10,408 nucleotides of DNA, from the NCBI GenBank assembly GCA_038880255.1, contig JAVZSA010000042.1:1-10408 (forward strand), in the 5' to 3' direction. Within the stretch, counting starts at the first letter, position 1, and each line of letters opens with the position of its first letter. Source of the DNA: ARK-15 sp038880255 (GTDB taxonomy: Archaea; Thermoplasmatota; Thermoplasmata; Thermoplasmatales; ARK-15). Below the pieces are notes generated by a model that searched no databases, had not been told where the DNA came from, and saw only the letters and a list, made by a program, of their open reading frames with translations. Made by a program: the position numbers and the translations under genes. Shown here one piece after another: positions 1-6,423 of this stretch.

Positions 1-378
1 TACTGTAAAAGATTAAGTGAATCGCCAGAATATAATAAATCTGGTAAGGGATGGAAAGATCCAATATTATTTAAAATGCTTGATATTGGAAATCTTAAGG
101 AAAAACCAGAATTTGATTCATTTATTCTTTATTTAAAAGATGGAGTATGTGAAAATTGCGAGATAGTTAAAGATATTTCTAAAAATGCACCATTTAAATT
201 AAGTGCAACATACTCTAATTGGAAAAAAATCATAGATGGTAAAATTAATCCAACACAGGCAATGTTAACTGGACAAATGAAGGTGGAAGGGAATATGGCA
301 TTACTTCTTAGATATGCTTCAGCGGCTATCGCTATGGTAAAGGTTGCACAAAGCATACCAACAAAATATTTGGAGTGA
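1..378 (+). CDS. SCP2 sterol-carrier-like lipid-binding protein (5' end missing)
   Basis: The reading frame is open from the first base of the window, so the true start lies upstream and 125 residues are visible. An ATG at 76 is internal, because the residues before it (YCKRLSESPEY..GKGWKDPILF) already match the first helix and strand of SCP2 domains. The rest fits that fold: a strand with DGVCENCEIV, then FKLSATYSNWKKIIDGKINPT, the segment AMLTGQMKVEGNMALLLRYA, and a C-terminal helix. The 'LxGQMKVEGN' block followed by a long helix is the clearest family mark. Members bind acyl chains, sterols or other hydrophobic ligands in a cytosolic pocket and have no catalytic residues of their own. The stop codon lies two bases before the alcohol dehydrogenase ATG, so the two genes are cotranscribed and probably translationally coupled. 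The ligand is unknown. Fold confidence is good; the link to lipid-aldehyde metabolism is inference. Confidence 0.85.
   Translation, partial: YCKRLSESPEYNKSGKGWKDPILFKMLDIGNLKEKPEFDSFILYLKDGVCENCEIVKDISKNAPFKLSATYSNWKKIIDGKINPTQAMLTGQMKVEGNMALLLRYASAAIAMVKVAQSIPTKYLE
372..375 (+). promoter_or_regulatory. SD-like GGAG that decides the alcohol dehydrogenase start
   Basis: GGAG lies at the end of the SCP2 gene, five bases before the ATG at 381. A GTG at 375 is in the same frame but overlaps the GGAG itself, so the SD spacing favours ATG 381. The short run GGAGTGA resembles the archaeal anti-SD complement GGAGGTGA with one base missing. Confidence 0.55.
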
Positions 379-380
379 AT

Positions 381-1493
381 ATGACAATTTTTACATTTCC
401 TAGAAAAATATATTATCAAAGAGATATAATAGATACACTATCTTCAATACTTGAAAATGAGAATTCTAAAAATATTATCCTAGTTACAGATAAAAATATT
501 ATGAAGATTTATGGGGGAAAAATAATTGAGAGTATTAAAGGAAAAAATTTTATAATCATTGATGAAGTTATTCCGGAACCATCAATAGAAAATATTGAAA
601 ATTCCTTTCAAAAATTTAAGAATTTTATTCCTGATACAATAATTGCGTTAGGTGGTGGTAGTGTAATAGATTTTTCAAAATCTATTGCTATAAAATATTC
701 CAATTACAATTATGATTTAAGAAACGTAAATCCATTTGAGCCTATGAAAATTAATGTAAAATTAATAGCAATACCTACAACATCAGGAACTGGAAGTGAT
801 GTATCTTTTGGCATTGTACTTACAGATAACAATAAGAAAATAGCATTAGGAAATTATGAATTAGTCCCTTATATTTCAATTTTAGATTCATCTCTCACTC
901 CAACTGAAAAGGAAATAATTAGAATTACGGGAATAGATGCATTTGTTCATGCTTTTGAAGCCTTGTCAGCCAAAACATCAACAATTTTAACTGATGCTTT
1001 GGCAGAAAAGGCGATTGAAACTATATTTAATCACCTTAAAAGAGCGATGGAAAATGATGAAGAATCAAAGGATTTAATGCATTTATCTGCTACAATGGCT
1101 GGAATTGCATTTTCAAACAGTGGTACAGCTCTTGCTCACGCCCTTGGACATAGTTTTGGTGCTACTTTTCATATTCCACATGGGACTTCTGTGGGCATAT
1201 TTCTTCCTTATGTAATTGAATTTAATTTTAATGATGAAAGAACAAAGAAAAAATATGAAAAGTTGGAAAAATTACTTGGAATAGATGATATTTTATCTGC
1301 AATAAAAAACTTTTATTCAGAAGTTGGTCAGCCTATTTGTATAAAAGAATTGAAAATAAATAAAGATCATTATTTTTCGCGTATTGGTGAACTTATAAAT
1401 AAATCAATGGAAGATAGTGAACTTGCATTTAATCCTATAATAGTAGGCGAAGATGATTTGAAAAATATTTTCATTAAGGCTTACGGAGATTGA
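381..1493 (+). CDS. Iron-containing (group III) alcohol dehydrogenase
   Basis: Predicted to interconvert an alcohol and its aldehyde with NAD(H) or NADP(H) in the cytosol. The protein has 370 residues, normal for the family. The N-terminal half is a Rossmann-like nucleotide domain with the glycine loop ALGGGSVIDFSKS (about residues 89-101) and the family signature TTSGTGSDVS (about 133-142). The C-terminal half is helical and binds the metal. By alignment to E. coli FucO spacing, the four Fe ligands are D186 and H190 (GIDAFVHAFE), H253 (ALAHALGH) and H267 (HIPHG). H257, matching a catalytic-site histidine, is also kept. The enzyme should therefore be active. ATG 381 is chosen over GTG 375 because of the GGAG spacing. 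The gene sits between the SCP2 protein and an AOR with only two- and five-base gaps, which suggests that the shared aldehyde is made or used by both enzymes. Substrate size and cofactor cannot be read from the sequence. Confidence 0.93.
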   Translation: MTIFTFPRKIYYQRDIIDTLSSILENENSKNIILVTDKNIMKIYGGKIIESIKGKNFIIIDEVIPEPSIENIENSFQKFKNFIPDTIIALGGGSVIDFSKSIAIKYSNYNYDLRNVNPFEPMKINVKLIAIPTTSGTGSDVSFGIVLTDNNKKIALGNYELVPYISILDSSLTPTEKEIIRITGIDAFVHAFEALSAKTSTILTDALAEKAIETIFNHLKRAMENDEESKDLMHLSATMAGIAFSNSGTALAHALGHSFGATFHIPHGTSVGIFLPYVIEFNFNDERTKKKYEKLEKLLGIDDILSAIKNFYSEVGQPICIKELKINKDHYFSRIGELINKSMEDSELAFNPIIVGEDDLKNIFIKAYGD

Positions 1494-1498
1494 TTTAA

Positions 1499-3235
1499 AT
1501 GTTTGGTTTTTGGGACAATTTACTTTACGTAAATCTTACTACAAGGGAAATATGGTTTGAAAAATTGAATGATGTATGGCAAAAATATATGGGTGGAATA
1601 GGTATCGCTACATATTTATTTAGTAAAATTGGATATAAGGGAGATCCATATTCTCCAGAAAATCCTATAATAATAATGACGGGCCCCCTTGTTGGTACTG
1701 CTTTCCCTAATACAGGAAGACATGAAATTGTTAGTAGAAGTCCACTTACCAATTTTTTAGGCGAATCAAATTCTGGTGGTCATTTTGGTTATCAGTTGAA
1801 AAGAGCAGGCATAGATGGTATTATTATTATAGGAAAAGCAGAAGAACCTATTGCAATATACATTATGGATGGTAATATTTCAATTGAAAATGCCAAAAAT
1901 TTATGGGGTTTAGACATATATTCTGTGCAAAAAAAGGTTGAAGAAAAAGGGAAATTTTCTGTAATGACAATAGGCCCTGCAGGAGAAAATCTAGTATATT
2001 TCTCTTCTGTAATGAATGATGAAGGCAGAGCAGCCGGTAGAACTGGTTTAGGAGCTGTTTTTGGATCAAAAAAATTAAAATTAATTGCAGTTAATGGAAA
2101 AAAGGTAATTCCATTATATAGAAAGGATGAATTTAACAAATTATCAGCAAAAGTAGCTAAAGAAATTTATGAATCGCCCATTGCCTCAGGTTTTAGGTCA
2201 TTTGGAAGTATGATATGGATGGATGGAGGTCAGGGTTTTGGGGATATACCTGCAAATTACTTTATTGATCATAATTTTCCATATGATTCTCTTAGTAGTA
2301 TTAAATTTCATGAAATCTATAAGGTAGATAGTTATCATTGTTCTTCCTGTGTTATTGGTTGTGGAAGAACGGTTAAATTTAAAGATATGAGTATTGATGG
2401 ACCTGAATATGAAACTGTTGCAGCTTTTGGACCTTTGATTGGTAATAATAATTTTGAATTAATTCTTAAATGGAATCATATTTCCAATTCTTTAGGCATA
2501 GATACAATTAGTCTTGGTGTTTTATTATCAGGATTAAAATTTTTTATTGAAAAAGGATATTTAAAAGGTAATATTAATGAGTACTTTGGTCAAAATTTTG
2601 AAAATGTAGAAAAATTAATTTCTGATATTGCATATAAAAGAAATTTAGGGGAATATCTTTCCTTAGGTTTAGAAAGGTATGCAAGAATGAATGGAATAGA
2701 TAAAGATTTAATAGCTACAGTTAAAGGTCTTGAAATTCCAATGCATGATCCTAGAGCCTTTAAATTACAAGGATTAATATATGCTATTTCTTCAAGAGGT
2801 GCCGATCATATGCAGGGTGACATGTATCAAGTGGATATTGGTGGAGCACATGAGGAAATTGGTATAATATCAGGTGATAGATGGAATGTAAATTCAGATG
2901 AAAGGGTATATTCAGCAATAAAAACAGAAGATTACAGACAAATATATAACTCATTAATTTTATGTTATTATGCCTCTCCATCTCCACAGAAAATATTACA
3001 AGCCTACAATCTTGCCACAGGTTTTAATATTAAACTTGATGAAATGATGAGAATTGGTTCTAGAATTGTAAATGAAAAGAGAAAAATAAATGAATCATTA
3101 GGTCTTAAAAAAGACGATGATTATCTACCACGAATAGTAAGGTCAAGAATAGATAATGAACAGGAAGAAAGCGAAATCACTGACGAAGAATTGAAATCTT
3201 TAATTGATAAATACTATAAACTTAGAGGATGGTAA
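1499..3235 (+). CDS. aor: Tungsten-type aldehyde:ferredoxin oxidoreductase (AOR family)
   Basis: Family members oxidise aldehydes to acids with ferredoxin as acceptor, or run the reverse, using a tungsten (rarely molybdenum) bis-pyranopterin cofactor and one [4Fe-4S] cluster. The 578 residues are close to the usual 600 or so, and both ends look intact. The N-terminal domain shows YMGGIGIATYLF (30-41), TGPLVGTAFPNTGR (61-74) and the pterin-binding GRAAGRTGLGAVFGSKKLK (177-194). The cluster ligands are C281, C284 and C288 (CxxCxxxC) plus a distant C489 in SLILCYYA. GPEYETVAAFGP (301-312) and NSLGIDTISLG (330-340) are further family blocks. In the two pterin motifs described as DxxGL(C/D) for P. 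furiosus AOR, this protein has N330xxGID and N484xxILC. GGAG at 1485 lies ten bases before the ATG, and the upstream dehydrogenase ends five bases before it. The class within the family (AOR, FOR, GAPOR, WOR4/5) and the metal are not resolved. No MoaD-like or ferredoxin gene is adjacent. Confidence 0.95.
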   Translation: MFGFWDNLLYVNLTTREIWFEKLNDVWQKYMGGIGIATYLFSKIGYKGDPYSPENPIIIMTGPLVGTAFPNTGRHEIVSRSPLTNFLGESNSGGHFGYQLKRAGIDGIIIIGKAEEPIAIYIMDGNISIENAKNLWGLDIYSVQKKVEEKGKFSVMTIGPAGENLVYFSSVMNDEGRAAGRTGLGAVFGSKKLKLIAVNGKKVIPLYRKDEFNKLSAKVAKEIYESPIASGFRSFGSMIWMDGGQGFGDIPANYFIDHNFPYDSLSSIKFHEIYKVDSYHCSSCVIGCGRTVKFKDMSIDGPEYETVAAFGPLIGNNNFELILKWNHISNSLGIDTISLGVLLSGLKFFIEKGYLKGNINEYFGQNFENVEKLISDIAYKRNLGEYLSLGLERYARMNGIDKDLIATVKGLEIPMHDPRAFKLQGLIYAISSRGADHMQGDMYQVDIGGAHEEIGIISGDRWNVNSDERVYSAIKTEDYRQIYNSLILCYYASPSPQKILQAYNLATGFNIKLDEMMRIGSRIVNEKRKINESLGLKKDDDYLPRIVRSRIDNEQEESEITDEELKSLIDKYYKLRGW

Positions 3236-3263
3236 TATATTTTTACTTTGAAAAAATTTAAAA

Positions 3264-3298
3264 ATATTTTTTAAAGATAGTTTTTTTAATTATTTTTT
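3264..3298 (+). terminator. T-rich terminator after the SCP2-ADH-AOR operon
   Basis: Thirty to sixty bases after the AOR stop there are three T runs: T6 near 3267-3272, T7 at 3281-3287 and T6 at 3293-3298. Archaeal RNA polymerase terminates on such U-tracts without needing a hairpin. The runs separate the operon from the next promoter. Confidence 0.5.
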
Positions 3299-3336
3299 AT
3301 TGAAAAGTCATTATTTTATTTAAGTGAAAGGTAAAG

Positions 3337-3345
3337 ATTAAATTA
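3337..3345 (+). promoter_or_regulatory. TATA-like box of the EamA transporter gene
   Basis: ATTAAATTA is preceded by purine-rich GGTAAAG, which could serve as BRE. Its centre lies 27 bases before the ATG at 3368, the distance expected when transcription begins at the start codon (leaderless mRNA). No SD-like sequence precedes that ATG. Confidence 0.4.
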
Positions 3346-3367
3346 AAGATTGATTTTTTTAAATTTA

Positions 3368-4222
3368 ATGGAAAGAGAAACATTTGGTTACATAATGATG
3401 ATCTCGGTTGCATTTCTTTGGGGTGTAGGATATACTGCAATTAAGATTCTTCTTCAAGTAATGGATCCCTTTACTTTAGGTGCAGTGAGATTTGCAATTT
3501 CATCAATTTTTTTTGTACCAATTATTATCATACTCTGGAAAAGTATTATGAAAAAAGATTTGATTATAATATTAATAATGGGTTTAACTGGAATAACGTT
3601 TTATCAAGTTTTATATAATTCTGGAGCTGAAGGAGTTACGGCAGGTTTGGGTTCAATACTTGTTTCTACAGAACCAATTTTCATATATTTGTTATCAATA
3701 ATATTTTTCAAAGAAAGTTTCAAAGCTTTAAAAATTTTAGGTATTATGTTATCATTTTCTGGCATTACGTTAATTTTTTTTAAGGATATATTCTCATATA
3801 ATGGACTTTTGTCAATTCTTTTGATTATATTTGCTTCAATATCCTGGAGTATTTATACTTTACTCTCTAAAATGGTAATCGAAAAATACGGTGCGCTCTT
3901 TGTCACATCAATATCTTCAATTTTTGGAACAATTTTTCTTATTCCATTTCTTTTCAATTTTCCAATTGAAGAAATAAAATTTAATTTACTTGATTGGTTT
4001 TCATTGATTTTTTTAGCGATATTTACAACTATTGTAGCGTTCTATTTGAATTTCAAGGGAATTGAAATATTATCTCCGACAAAAGCATCAACATTTTATT
4101 ATCTTGCACCAGTTTTTACAATATTGAGTGCATATTTTCTTATTCATGAAATGGTATCAATAACTTCAATTATTGGTGGCATACTTATAATTCTAGGTGT
4201 GGCAATTGTTAATAGGACTTGA
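3368..4222 (+). CDS. EamA/DMT-family ten-helix transporter
   Basis: A 284-residue membrane protein with about ten hydrophobic segments arranged as two repeated halves, which is the pattern of the drug/metabolite transporter superfamily with two EamA domains. The first half begins GYIMMISVAFLWGVGYTAIK, with the typical tryptophan-containing first helix and 'DPFTLGAVRF' in the second. The first EamA domain ends with FKALKILGIMLSFSGITLIFF. The second begins SILLIIFASISWSIYTLLSK and ends with SITSIIGGILIILGVAIV. Relatives export amino acids, metabolites or drugs, but the substrate cannot be told from sequence. A TTG at 3350 would add six residues; ATG 3368 is preferred because a TATA-like box lies 27 bases upstream and the extra residues are unlike the family. 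T-rich DNA and promoters on both sides suggest a single-gene transcript with no clear link to its neighbours. Confidence 0.9.
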   Translation: MERETFGYIMMISVAFLWGVGYTAIKILLQVMDPFTLGAVRFAISSIFFVPIIIILWKSIMKKDLIIILIMGLTGITFYQVLYNSGAEGVTAGLGSILVSTEPIFIYLLSIIFFKESFKALKILGIMLSFSGITLIFFKDIFSYNGLLSILLIIFASISWSIYTLLSKMVIEKYGALFVTSISSIFGTIFLIPFLFNFPIEEIKFNLLDWFSLIFLAIFTTIVAFYLNFKGIEILSPTKASTFYYLAPVFTILSAYFLIHEMVSITSIIGGILIILGVAIVNRT

Positions 4223-4251
4223 TTTTTTCATTAATTTATCATTATATTTTT
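4223..4251 (+). terminator. T-rich terminator after the EamA transporter gene
   Basis: T6 follows directly after the TGA stop at 4223-4228, and a second T5 run lies at 4247-4251. This matches the hairpin-free U-tract terminators of archaea. Confidence 0.4.
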
Positions 4252-4285
4252 AAAAATTTAAATAATAGTTTTCATAAATAAAAAA

Positions 4286-4382
4286 TCAAATTTACAATAT
4301 GTTTGGTTAAAAAATCACTTAGCATTCGATGAGTATAAATTGCTTTCTAAAAAGCAAACCTAAGGATTGTGAAATCAAAAGA
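4286..4382 (+). other. Intergenic segment with hairpin; possible small RNA
   Basis: The gap 4223-4490 has no convincing gene. Within it, 4340-4357 forms a perfect 7-bp stem (TTGCTTT / AAAGCAA) with a CTAA loop. It is flanked by a complementary pair, CTTAG at 4318-4322 and CTAAG at 4360-4364, that could close a larger structure. A TATA-like ATTTAAAT at 4256-4263 would place a transcript start near 4286. This stretch is visibly less A/T-monotonous than its surroundings. No tRNA, and no clean C/D or H/ACA boxes, could be recognised. Treat it as a candidate only. Confidence 0.2.
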
Positions 4383-4460
4383 TTTATAAAATTTAAGTGT
4401 GGGAAGTATGTTCAATTCGATAAAATTTGAAAAATTTTTTAATTTAATTTAAAAATAAAC

Positions 4461-4468
4461 TTTAAATA
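4461..4468 (+). promoter_or_regulatory. TATA box of the MBL-fold hydrolase gene
   Basis: TTTAAATA, preceded by A-rich AAAAATAAAC, is centred 26-27 bases before the ATG at 4491. That is the canonical spacing for a leaderless start. The upstream in-frame ATG at 4479 would lie only about 14 bases from the box, too close to be transcribed. Confidence 0.6.
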
Positions 4469-4490
4469 TATCTAATTTATGTTTAATATT

Positions 4491-5099
4491 ATGAAAATTA
4501 AAGAGAATATTGAGTTAATAGAAAATACAATGTGTAACGTATATGTAATAAAAATCTCTGGGAAAATAGTACAGGTAGATGCAGGGATGAAGGGAAATGC
4601 AAAAACTATATTAGAATATTATAAAGAAAGAGGAATTAAACCAGATATTGTTTTAATAACACATTATCATCTTGATCATATAGGTTCATTAAAGGTAATA
4701 CAGGAAGAATACAATCCAGAAATATATGCAGGATCCATAGAAATACCAATAATAGAAGGAAATGTTCCTATGCCAAAACCTAAATCATTAGGTGCTAGAA
4801 TAATGTTTTCAATGATAAAACCTGAAAAGGTTACAGGAGTGAAGGATGCCAAAAAATTAGAGATAGAGGGAATAAAAGCAATTGACACACCCGGCCATAC
4901 TCCAGGCAGTACATCATATCTAATTGAAAATGAAAAGGTAATATTCATAGGGGATGTGGCTGGTAATGTAAACGGTGAATTGAAAATAAATGAGAAGTAT
5001 ACCTTAGACATGGAAAATGCTAGGAAATCACTGGAATTAATAAAATCATTATCTCCTTTATTAGTATTACCTGGTCATGGAAGCCCAATAGAAATTTAA
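4491..5099 (+). CDS. Metallo-beta-lactamase-fold hydrolase, glyoxalase II-like
   Basis: A 202-residue cytosolic metallohydrolase with every metal ligand of the two-metal site. THYHLDH gives H58, H60, D62 and H63; TPGHTPGS gives H136; FIGDV gives D155; LPGHGSP gives H196. The early 'VQVDAG' strand (27-32) and the 'IDTPGHTPGS' and 'LVLPGHG' blocks are typical of the glyoxalase II / small single-domain MBL group, which hydrolyses thioesters, lactones or phosphoesters. There is no extra domain such as flavodoxin, rhodanese or the RNase J/CPSF beta-CASP region, so the actual substrate is open. The start is set at ATG 4491 from the TATA box at 4461-4468; ATG 4479 would add MFNI and is less likely. 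Intergenic DNA on both sides indicates a stand-alone transcript. The gene is intact. Confidence 0.9.
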   Translation: MKIKENIELIENTMCNVYVIKISGKIVQVDAGMKGNAKTILEYYKERGIKPDIVLITHYHLDHIGSLKVIQEEYNPEIYAGSIEIPIIEGNVPMPKPKSLGARIMFSMIKPEKVTGVKDAKKLEIEGIKAIDTPGHTPGSTSYLIENEKVIFIGDVAGNVNGELKINEKYTLDMENARKSLELIKSLSPLLVLPGHGSPIEI

Positions 5100-5266
5100 T
5101 AAAATTCTTATTTAATTTCTTTAATTTAAGTTAATTAAATCAGGAATATCCATAAAATTATAATAGTGAATATTTATGTATTTGAATAAAATCAATTTTA
5201 CAAATAAAAAAAATCAAAAAATTATTAAAACATTCTTATTATTTAATGGTTTAAATTATGATTTCA

Positions 5267-5274
5267 TATTTAAA
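5267..5274 (+). promoter_or_regulatory. TATA-like box of the radical SAM gene
   Basis: TATTTAAA is centred about 26 bases before the ATG at 5297, fitting a leaderless start there. A second box-like TTTAAAAT at 5286-5293 would instead suit the in-frame ATG at 5318, so the start is not fully settled. Confidence 0.4.
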
Positions 5275-5296
5275 AATATAATACATTTAAAATTTA

Positions 5297-6379
5297 ATGA
5301 ATACGGGATGGAATTTTATGGATAAATTTTACTTAGAACTTTTCTATTCAGAATGTCCAGCAATACCAACCTATCATGTGAGTGCACTTGAAAACATTGA
5401 AATAAAAAAATCGGTATCCATTTATGTTACCCATCAATGTAATTTAAGATGTAAAACTTGTTATTTAAATGCTGGTTTACCGCTAAAATATGAAATGAAA
5501 CTTGATAATTACAAAAATATTTTTCCAAAGATAAAAAATTTAGGATTTGAATTAATATACATTTTAGGAGGCGAACCATTATTACATAAAGAAATTTTTG
5601 AAATAATTTCTCTAGCCAAAGAAAACGATTTTGTTGTATCAATGAGTAGTAATGGATTTTTTATTGATAAAATAAAAGCTGAAAAGTTAAAGAAATCAGG
5701 GTTAGATCAAATACAGATAAGCATTGATTCTGCAAATGAAATGATAAATGATAATATCAGAGGCGATAAATCATTTAAAAATGCGATTAATGCAATAAAA
5801 AATTTAAAAAATGTTGGATTAAAGGTCTCGATAGCATTTACAATAACAAAATACTATAATAATGTTGAAGAAATGGTAAGATTGGCAAAATCATTAGATG
5901 TTGATGTATTGAATGTGAGTATTGTTCAGCCCTTTGGTAGAGCAAAAGAAAATGATATTGCTCCAGATAAGCATTTAATAAAAGAAGCAATTGAAAAGTT
6001 GAAAATGTACAAAAATGAAATTAAATTAACATTTAATGGCTTTCGTTTCTATCTTAACAAAAAAATATTTGATGAGTCACTCAAAAATATTCCAATGGGA
6101 TACAATTCATGTCCAGCAGGTAAGGAGAGATTTGTAATTGATTCGAATGGGAATATATATGGTTGTGAATTACTAATGAATGAATATTTTCTTGAAGGAA
6201 ATGTTTTAAAGGATGATATAAATAAAATATGGGAAAGTGGTTTCAAATTATTTAGGGAAAGAGTTATTCCAGAATATTGTAATCATTGTAATTTTAAACA
6301 GTCTTGTCAGGGTGGCTGTCCTGCTAGATCATTTTCTACAGATCTTTTTCAAAAAAAGGATTCCTTATGTTATTTTTAG
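5297..6379 (+). CDS. Radical SAM enzyme with complete SPASM domain
   Basis: A 360-residue enzyme that would cleave S-adenosylmethionine with a [4Fe-4S] cluster to start radical chemistry on a peptide, protein or cofactor. The radical SAM cluster motif is CNLRCKTC (C48, C52, C55), followed by the SAM-binding GGEP (91-94) and ISID (141-144). The C-terminal SPASM domain has all seven cysteines: C272 and C290 (..NGNIYGC), then C328-x2-C331-x5-C337-x3-C341 (CQGGCPAR) and C358 three residues from the end. This means two auxiliary [4Fe-4S] clusters, as in anSME, PqqE and RiPP maturases. The start is ATG 5297 or ATG 5318 (MDKFYLEL), both outside the conserved core. No obvious peptide substrate is encoded next to it. 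The AOR lies about 2 kb upstream on the same strand, and some SPASM proteins serve tungsten oxidoreductases, but two unrelated genes intervene. The function is therefore unassigned. Confidence 0.92.
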   Translation: MNTGWNFMDKFYLELFYSECPAIPTYHVSALENIEIKKSVSIYVTHQCNLRCKTCYLNAGLPLKYEMKLDNYKNIFPKIKNLGFELIYILGGEPLLHKEIFEIISLAKENDFVVSMSSNGFFIDKIKAEKLKKSGLDQIQISIDSANEMINDNIRGDKSFKNAINAIKNLKNVGLKVSIAFTITKYYNNVEEMVRLAKSLDVDVLNVSIVQPFGRAKENDIAPDKHLIKEAIEKLKMYKNEIKLTFNGFRFYLNKKIFDESLKNIPMGYNSCPAGKERFVIDSNGNIYGCELLMNEYFLEGNVLKDDINKIWESGFKLFRERVIPEYCNHCNFKQSCQGGCPARSFSTDLFQKKDSLCYF

Positions 6380-6394
6380 AATTGGACAATAAAA

Positions 6395-6402
6395 TTTTAT
6401 AA
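6395..6402 (+). promoter_or_regulatory. TATA-like box of the GT-C-like membrane protein gene
   Basis: TTTTATAA is centred 25-26 bases before the ATG at 6424. A GGTGAT at 6417-6422 also complements the 16S 3' end, but it lies only one base from that ATG. Both features disfavour the in-frame GTG at 6418. Confidence 0.4.
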
Positions 6403-6423
6403 TTTAATTATAATTGGGTGATA

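Noticed and set aside
129..419. Minus-strand open frame opposite the SCP2 gene
   Set aside because: It lies wholly antisense to a frame with clear SCP2 similarity, shows no recognisable domain, and has no promoter or SD. It is a by-product of the opposite gene.
1792..2139. Minus-strand open frame of 115 codons inside the AOR gene
   Set aside because: The plus strand here encodes conserved AOR motifs; the antisense peptide has no family features.
4311..4380. C/D-box sRNA in the gap before the hydrolase gene
   Set aside because: A CGATGA at 4328 is near a C box, but no matching D box (CUGA) stands at the right place.
4676..5011. Minus-strand open frame of 111 codons inside the MBL hydrolase gene
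   Set aside because: It covers the conserved region from the HxHxDH motif to the FIGDV block on the other strand and has no recognisable protein character of its own.
5297..6379. Radical SAM gene as the tungsten-cofactor maturase (Cmo-like) of the AOR
   Set aside because: It is on the same strand and within about 2 kb, but two unrelated single-gene units and terminators lie between, and the cluster motif CNLRCKTCYLNAG is generic. Kept only as a possibility.
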